64,000 nucleotides of DNA from Oceanidesulfovibrio indonesiensis (GTDB lineage Bacteria > Desulfobacterota > Desulfovibrionia > Desulfovibrionales > Desulfovibrionaceae): contig NZ_QMIE01000006.1 in assembly GCF_007625075.1 (NCBI RefSeq), forward strand, positions 1 through 64,000, in the 5' to 3' direction. A program made the translations under genes and the position numbers. A model generated the notes under the pieces. That model was not told where the DNA came from and did no database searches. It saw only the letters and a program-made list of their open reading frames with translations. Positions 58,506 through 64,000 of the stretch are shown here, one piece after another (within the stretch, counting starts at the first letter, position 1; each line of letters starts with the position of its first letter).

Positions 58506-59293
58506 TCGAGTTTGTCGTAGCAGTTCTTGAGTTCGGCGAAGATGTCCACCATCTCCATGCACTGGTTCACGCGCCATCCGAATTCTTCCACTTCGAACGG
58601 CTTGGTGAGGAAGTCGTTGGCCCCGTTCTTGAGGAACCGGGCAGTGAGCGGACCGGAACCGGCTGCCGAGACACCGATGATGGGCAGCTGGTCCATCTTG
58701 TGACGTTCGCGTACGGCCATGACGAGCTCGCAGCCGTCCATCTCCGGCATGTTGAAGTCCGTAATGATGAGACGGATGTCCGGGTTCTCCTGGAGCTTTT
58801 CCAGGGCCCTTGCGCCGTTCTCCGCGTCAATGACCTTGAACTGCTGAATTTCGAGCCACTGGCGCATGATGCTTCGGTCCACCAGGCCGTCATCAACGAC
58901 CAGCACCGTGATGAAGCGGTTCTTGTACAGCCGCTCCAGGCTGCGGACCATGGGGTCCATGTCGCGGATTGAGCCTTTGAAAAAGTAGTCGGCCACCCGC
59001 TTGTGAATGAACTGCTGACGCAACTCCTCGCTGAAGGTCGCGGTGAGCACCACGGTGGGCACGCCGCTTTCCAGTGTCAGATCCACGGCCTCGCCGTCTG
59101 GGGCGTCCGGCAAGTTGAGATCCACCACGGCCACGAAGAATCGATGCGAGCTGGACAGAGCCTCGCGGGCTTCCTGCATGGTGTTGCAGATGATCGTTTC
59201 GAAGTTGGAGAGGGCGAGGATCTGCTTCTGGATGATCTTGGCCTGGACGTTGGAGTCCTCGATAAGCAGCACCTGGTTGGCGGTCTGGTTCAT
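58502..59293 (-). CDS. Response regulator with two receiver domains
   Basis: A 263-residue protein of two receiver domains and no output domain. Receiver 1 (8-120) has Glu12/Asp13, acceptor Asp58 and Lys106, but lacks the usual Pro after the Lys (FFKGS). Receiver 2 (129-245) is canonical: Asp134/Asp135, acceptor Asp179 (ITDFNMP), Ser209 and Lys231-Pro232. Such proteins relay phosphate or signal by binding a partner. It is the first gene of a two-gene unit with the photolyase. Confidence 0.9.
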   Translation of the reverse strand: MNQTANQVLLIEDSNVQAKIIQKQILALSNFETIICNTMQEAREALSSSHRFFVAVVDLNLPDAPDGEAVDLTLESGVPTVVLTATFSEELRQQFIHKRVADYFFKGSIRDMDPMVRSLERLYKNRFITVLVVDDGLVDRSIMRQWLEIQQFKVIDAENGARALEKLQENPDIRLIITDFNMPEMDGCELVMAVRERHKMDQLPIIGVSAAGSGPLTARFLKNGANDFLTKPFEVEEFGWRVNQCMEMVDIFAELKNCYDKLE

Positions 59294-59533
59294 GGTTGGT
59301 CCTCATCCCGGCCGCGTGGGGCGGGGGTGGCGTGAATTCGGAGTGCTCCGCTCAGGATGCGCAAACCGGCCGGTGTGGTCAAGAAAATTGGTCCGACCGG
59401 GCAATGGTCCTTTCCAAGCGTGCAATATGTTCCGATGTGATCGAACTGCGCAGCCCGGGCCGGGCCTGGGCGTTGGGTGACTTGTCGTGTCAGGCCGGTG
59501 ATTCTGATCGTGAAGAGACGGGTTTTGCGAAGC
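59294..59533. other. Intergenic gap without features
   Basis: 240 bases between holB (3' end) and the dual-receiver gene (5' end). I see no gene and no clear hairpin; it must contain the receiver gene promoter. Confidence 0.5.
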
Positions 59534-60604
59534 TCAGGCGCGGTGCCTGCGCAGGGTGGCGTCGCGAGCCAGGGATACGGCGGTCGTAGCCAGCCAGTCC
59601 AGGGTCAGGGCGGGATTCACGAGCTTGTCCAGGGCCTGGGTCGCCTGGTCAACGGCAATGTCCAGAGCGCGCAGGGCAGCGGGGTCGAGCCGGTTCGCCA
59701 GCGCGCCGGCAAGACGGTCGTCCCCGACCTTGCCAGTGAGCACGGCGAGTATGGCCCGTTCCAGCTTGTTGCAGAATCCCAGGCCGATGTTCTTGTTCAC
59801 CGCGCCTTTGGCGCCGGTCAACGCGAACCAGCCTTTGCCAGACTCAAGGAACATGGCAAAGCCTTCGGCGAAGCGCAACATGCTCGCGGCGTCCTCGGTT
59901 GCTTCTTCGCGCAGGGCCGGGATATTTCCATCCGGATCGGAAACACCGCGCGGCCAGGCCAGCGTAAGCACGAAGCTGCGGGACACCAGGGTTGGCAGAA
60001 GGCGTTCCCGCTGGGGGGCGAGCAGCACGAAGCTGTTGCCGGGGCGGGGTTCTTCCAGGGATTTGAGCAGGGCGTTGGCCGCCGGCACGGTCAGATTCTG
60101 GGCCTCGGCCAGGATGACGACGCGCACAGGATGGTCCCGTGGGGGCTCGCCTAGCACCCGCCGCATCTCCCGCACGGGGTCGATCTTGATGAAGTCCACG
60201 CGTCCGTCCAGCAGGAACAGGTCGCGGTTTGCTCCGGTGAGGGCCTGCATACAGCGGGTGCAGGCGAGGCAGGGTCGTTCGTCGGAGTCCTGCACGGCTT
60301 CTGAGTCCGGAACCATGGCCCCGAGCATGCTGACCTGGGCAGGAGCCCTGGAAGGCTCAGGGCCGCGGCAGTGGAGCAGGGCGGTCCAGTACAGCGCCAT
60401 GGCGAGGCGTTCCGTGGTGGATCCGCCTTCGAGCAGGATGACCTGCGGGATGGCGTCCGGAGATTCGGCCAGACGCTGCATGTGACCGCGCACGCGCGCA
60501 TGCACAGGATCGCGGACGAGATCCCGTATCGCGTCCGGTTCGGGCAGAGGGACGCCTTCGACGGCTTCCGAGTCTGCGGGCTCTGCTGCGCGTGCGGCGG
60601 CCAT
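59534..60604 (-). CDS. holB: DNA polymerase III delta' subunit
   Basis: A 356-residue clamp-loader subunit. The N-terminal AAA-like domain has a degenerate P-loop (LLEGGSTTERLAMAL), as usual for delta', a Cys cluster (LLHC, later CLACTRC) that matches the zinc module, and the box VRVVILAEAQNLTVPAANALLKSLEEP. The C-terminal part is helical. ATG 60604 has AGGAAA upstream; the frame extends further into purA without family similarity. It starts 4 bases after the purA stop. Confidence 0.88.
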   Translation of the reverse strand: MAAARAAEPADSEAVEGVPLPEPDAIRDLVRDPVHARVRGHMQRLAESPDAIPQVILLEGGSTTERLAMALYWTALLHCRGPEPSRAPAQVSMLGAMVPDSEAVQDSDERPCLACTRCMQALTGANRDLFLLDGRVDFIKIDPVREMRRVLGEPPRDHPVRVVILAEAQNLTVPAANALLKSLEEPRPGNSFVLLAPQRERLLPTLVSRSFVLTLAWPRGVSDPDGNIPALREEATEDAASMLRFAEGFAMFLESGKGWFALTGAKGAVNKNIGLGFCNKLERAILAVLTGKVGDDRLAGALANRLDPAALRALDIAVDQATQALDKLVNPALTLDWLATTAVSLARDATLRRHRA

Positions 60605-60608
60605 GTCG

Positions 60609-61910
<1,302 letters not shown>

Positions 61911-61919
61911 TCAAAATCG

Positions 61920-61958
61920 CTTCCTTCGCGTGATGGAAAAATTTCCAGGCGAAGGAAG
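61920..61958 (-). promoter_or_regulatory. Nested hairpin in the purA leader
   Basis: CTTCCTTCGC (61920-61929) and GCGAAGGAAG (61949-61958) are perfect reverse complements, and inside them TGGAAA pairs with TTTCCA. The stem ends 28 bases before the purA start and about 10 bases upstream of its ribosome site. It may be a regulatory leader or a stability element. Confidence 0.45.
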
Positions 61959-62003
61959 GCGTTCCCTCCTAATTTCGATCATCAGAAAAGTCAATCTATA
62001 CCA

Positions 62004-62025
62004 AGCGGTTGTTATGCGAACCGCT
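62004..62025. promoter_or_regulatory. Operator-like inverted repeat
   Basis: AGCGGTT and AACCGCT are a perfect 7+7 repeat spaced by 8 bases, centred in the purA/mltF divergent region. It could be a regulator site; this is based on symmetry only. Confidence 0.3.
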
Positions 62026-62114
62026 ATCGCTGTTTCTGTGCGCCTGCGCACTGTGCCATGCGAACTGAGCGGAGGGACACGCTCATGCCGTGACGCCAAC
62101 AAGGTAGCTCCACT

Positions 62115-63590
62115 ATGACCCAAGAACCACACGGATATCAATGCAGAGGTGCATTCGTTCTCGTCACCGCGCTTTTGGCCGTTCTCGTCTTTTTTCTCTA
62201 CCAGACTGATTTTTCCGTACAAACCGCGCAGACCAGTCACGAGGTCGAGGTCGAGCTGAAACGCTTCACCGTGAACGCCAACCCCGACCCGACGCCCCGC
62301 GGCCCGGCCAGAATCATCCGCGTGCTCGCCACGCAGAACGAGCATGTTCTGTCCACTCTCACGCCGTACGGGCCCGGTTTCGAGCGGGAGCTCCTGGAAC
62401 GCTTCGCCGAGCAGTACGACTACACCTTGTACTGGATGCAGAGCCGGAGTCCGCAGGAAGCCTGGAAGGCGCTGACCAAGGGCGAGGCCGACCTCTTCAT
62501 CGGCTTGGGGTTCCAGCCCAAGGAAATGGTTCACCACAAGGTCAAGGTCGGTCCGGCGTACGCGCACTACCGGCCTGTGGCAGTTTCCACCAAATCGCCC
62601 GGCTCCGGTGAATTCTGCCCGGATACGGTGCTGGTCTCGGCCGACACGTCACTGCGTGAAGACATGATCGAATCGAAAAACTGCGGACCGGCGCGGCGCC
62701 ATCTGAATTCTTCCGAACTGCCAACGCTGCTCGGCAACGTATCGAGCCGGAAAAGCGCAGTGGCCATGGTGGACCAAGGCCGTTTCCGGCTGTGGCAGCC
62801 CTTTTTTCCCAAGCTCAAGGCCGTTGCGCCCATGGGGCAACCCGTTCCGTACCGCTGGTACTGGAGCGAAGGCAGACCCGGTTTGGCCCGCGACCTGGCG
62901 CTTTTCTGGAAAAGCGCCTCTGCCAAGCGCACGCTCACCGAGCTTACCGAGTTATACTTCGGCTTCCTGCCCGAGGAGTCTGATCCGTACGCCTTGCGAC
63001 AGTTCTACGCCACGGTTCAACGCGGCGCTGCCCAATGGGGCGACGACATCGTCCGCGTGAGCAAAAAATATGAGATAGATCCGCTCCTGCTCATGGCTCT
63101 CATCTATCAGGAGTCCCGGTTCGACCCGCATGCAGTAAGCCCTACGGGCGTGCGCGGGCTGTTGCAGATCACCGCTGACACCGCTCGGGGGCTGGGCATA
63201 GACCGCAGAAATCCAAGACAGTCCATCGAGGGCGGAGCGCGCTACCTGAGCATGCTCTGGGAAGATATCGAGAGCTGGAACCTTTCCAAGTGGGATCGCT
63301 GGTTCTTCGCTCTGGCGGCCTACAACCAAGGCCCGCGGAATCTGGAAAAGGCCCGCGAACTCGCCATTTCCATGGGCGGCGACGGCTCACGCTGGAACGA
63401 GTTGAGAACCGTCTACCCCCTGCTCTCCAAGCAGAGCAGCTGCCGCGGCAATGAAGCCGTGCAATACGTTCAGCGAATCCGATTTTATTATTACGTCCTA
63501 CACGGACTCGTCGTCCTCTCTGGGGCGGAAGTGGAGGACCTTGGCTCGCTTTCCCGTCTCGTTTCCCGGGACAGCGGACCCTTCTCCTGA
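62115..63590 (+). CDS. mltF: MltF-like membrane-bound lytic transglycosylase
   Basis: A 491-residue envelope enzyme that cleaves peptidoglycan without hydrolysis. An N-terminal membrane anchor (about 13-29) is followed by a solute-binding-type domain (about 65-295) and a C-terminal lysozyme-like SLT domain with the catalytic Glu in LIYQESRFDPHAVSPTG near 336, GVRGLLQIT, and FALAAYNQGPRNLEKA. E. coli MltF has a signal sequence and outer-membrane location; here the first segment lacks a lipobox. The last 31 codons are overlapped antisense by the next gene. Confidence 0.88.
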   Translation: MTQEPHGYQCRGAFVLVTALLAVLVFFLYQTDFSVQTAQTSHEVEVELKRFTVNANPDPTPRGPARIIRVLATQNEHVLSTLTPYGPGFERELLERFAEQYDYTLYWMQSRSPQEAWKALTKGEADLFIGLGFQPKEMVHHKVKVGPAYAHYRPVAVSTKSPGSGEFCPDTVLVSADTSLREDMIESKNCGPARRHLNSSELPTLLGNVSSRKSAVAMVDQGRFRLWQPFFPKLKAVAPMGQPVPYRWYWSEGRPGLARDLALFWKSASAKRTLTELTELYFGFLPEESDPYALRQFYATVQRGAAQWGDDIVRVSKKYEIDPLLLMALIYQESRFDPHAVSPTGVRGLLQITADTARGLGIDRRNPRQSIEGGARYLSMLWEDIESWNLSKWDRWFFALAAYNQGPRNLEKARELAISMGGDGSRWNELRTVYPLLSKQSSCRGNEAVQYVQRIRFYYYVLHGLVVLSGAEVEDLGSLSRLVSRDSGPFS

Positions 63591-63881
63591 GTTTTCTTCC
63601 AGCTTGCCGGCAAGCTCCCGGAACGGATCGTTCTCTACATCGTGCAGCGGCGGCAGGGGGGCGTTTTTTCCGGGGCGCGCGCTTTGCGCCCAGTGGTAAT
63701 TGAAGAGCTGGTTTTTCCAGCGCATCGCTTGCAGAAAGCCGAAGACGAGAACGGCCTCCTCCCAGCGCTTGGTCGGTTCGAAATGCTGGACGCGCGCCGC
63801 GTATGTCTCCCAGAGGGACATGAGCGACGCCTCGTCGTAGGCGTTGAGTTGGCGGGCCAGTTTGATCAGTACCTTTTCCAT
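63498..63881 (-). CDS. Small conserved protein of unknown function
   Basis: A 127-residue soluble protein with an ordered N-terminal half (EKVLIKLARQLNAYDEASLMSLWETYAARV, then WEEAVLVFGFLQAMRWKNQLFNYHWA) and a disordered acidic C-terminus. I recognise no family motif. ATG 63881 has GGGAG 7 bases upstream. Its 3' end overlaps the mltF 3' end by 93 bases on the opposite strand. Both frames have plausible coding character up to their ends, but the last part of either may be less constrained. Confidence 0.65.
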   Translation of the reverse strand: MEKVLIKLARQLNAYDEASLMSLWETYAARVQHFEPTKRWEEAVLVFGFLQAMRWKNQLFNYHWAQSARPGKNAPLPPLHDVENDPFRELAGKLEENSGEGSAVPGNETGKRAKVLHFRPREDDESV

Positions 63882-63974
63882 CGTAAAATCTCCCGTGTCC
63901 GTTGCGACGGACGAGCCAGACACTACGTCATTCCAAAACACAATCCAAGGGGCCTGGCTCCGGTCTGCGGATTG

Positions 63975-63989
63975 CCCCCCGTTGGGGGG
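63975..63989. other. GC-only hairpin near the window edge
   Basis: CCCCCC and GGGGGG separated by GTT. It could be part of a terminator for a gene beyond the window; no U-run is seen. Confidence 0.3.
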
Positions 63990-64000
63990 TGTGATAGGCC

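Overview
The window reads as chromosomal DNA of a Desulfovibrionales-type sulfate-reducing bacterium (inference). The support is high GC, dense operons of housekeeping genes, an ATP synthase cluster with paired b' and b subunits but no a or c genes, a bactofilin beside the rod-shape genes, a MoeA protein fused to a binding-protein domain, and a selenocysteine-encoding glutaredoxin-like gene. No rRNA, prophage or CRISPR array was seen. The only mobile DNA is an IS4-type transposase tail at the left edge and a 126-bp palindrome-ended element at 2187-2312.

Left part (1-5600), accessory and stress related: transposase tail, a two-gene peroxide/iron cassette (di-haem cytochrome c peroxidase and ferritin-like protein), the selenoprotein gene on the minus strand, a secreted DUF4019 protein, a Cys-rich protein, a MarC membrane protein and an OsmC-type thiol peroxidase. 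Several gene-free stretches lie here, one of which ends in a strong terminator and may encode a small RNA.

From 5600 to 17500: a minus-strand glycosyltransferase-9 operon with two coiled-coil proteins that may be flagellar in role, malic enzyme, an RluA-type pseudouridine synthase, the minus-strand run coaX-eno-folD-DUF6125-tlyA, a small unknown plus-strand gene, and an ogt/radical-SAM pair.

From 17600 to 37600 is the main plus-strand core: mreB-mreC-mreD-mrdA-rodA-bactofilin (cell elongation), atpF'-F-H-A-G-D-C (ATP synthase), glmU, zapB-zapA, the 6S RNA, a roughly 740-bp stretch with no recognisable gene, rny, the moeA fusion, a receiver-TPR protein with a degenerate receiver pocket, and a hotdog thioesterase.

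From 37600 to 52500: rlpA and a zinc-ribbon protein on the minus strand, tRNA-Val(GAC), then the translation block thrS-infC-rpmI-rplT-pheS-pheT-merR, and the carbon block rpe-tkt-pgk. infC appears to start with the rare codon ATA inside the end of thrS. YccF and a PAS histidine kinase follow.

From 52500 to the end: a minus-strand operon of an AhpF-like flavoprotein and an SDR/DUF2867 protein, a plus-strand HAD phosphatase and RidA, then the minus-strand run purA-holB and a dual-receiver regulator translationally coupled to a class II DNA photolyase, an MltF-like lytic transglycosylase, and a small unknown gene that overlaps its 3' end antisense.

The strongest non-routine observation is the selenoprotein at 2347-2547. 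An in-frame UGA sits exactly where the first Cys of the glutaredoxin CPYC motif belongs and is followed at the right distance by a SECIS-like hairpin, so ordinary gene callers would miss this gene.
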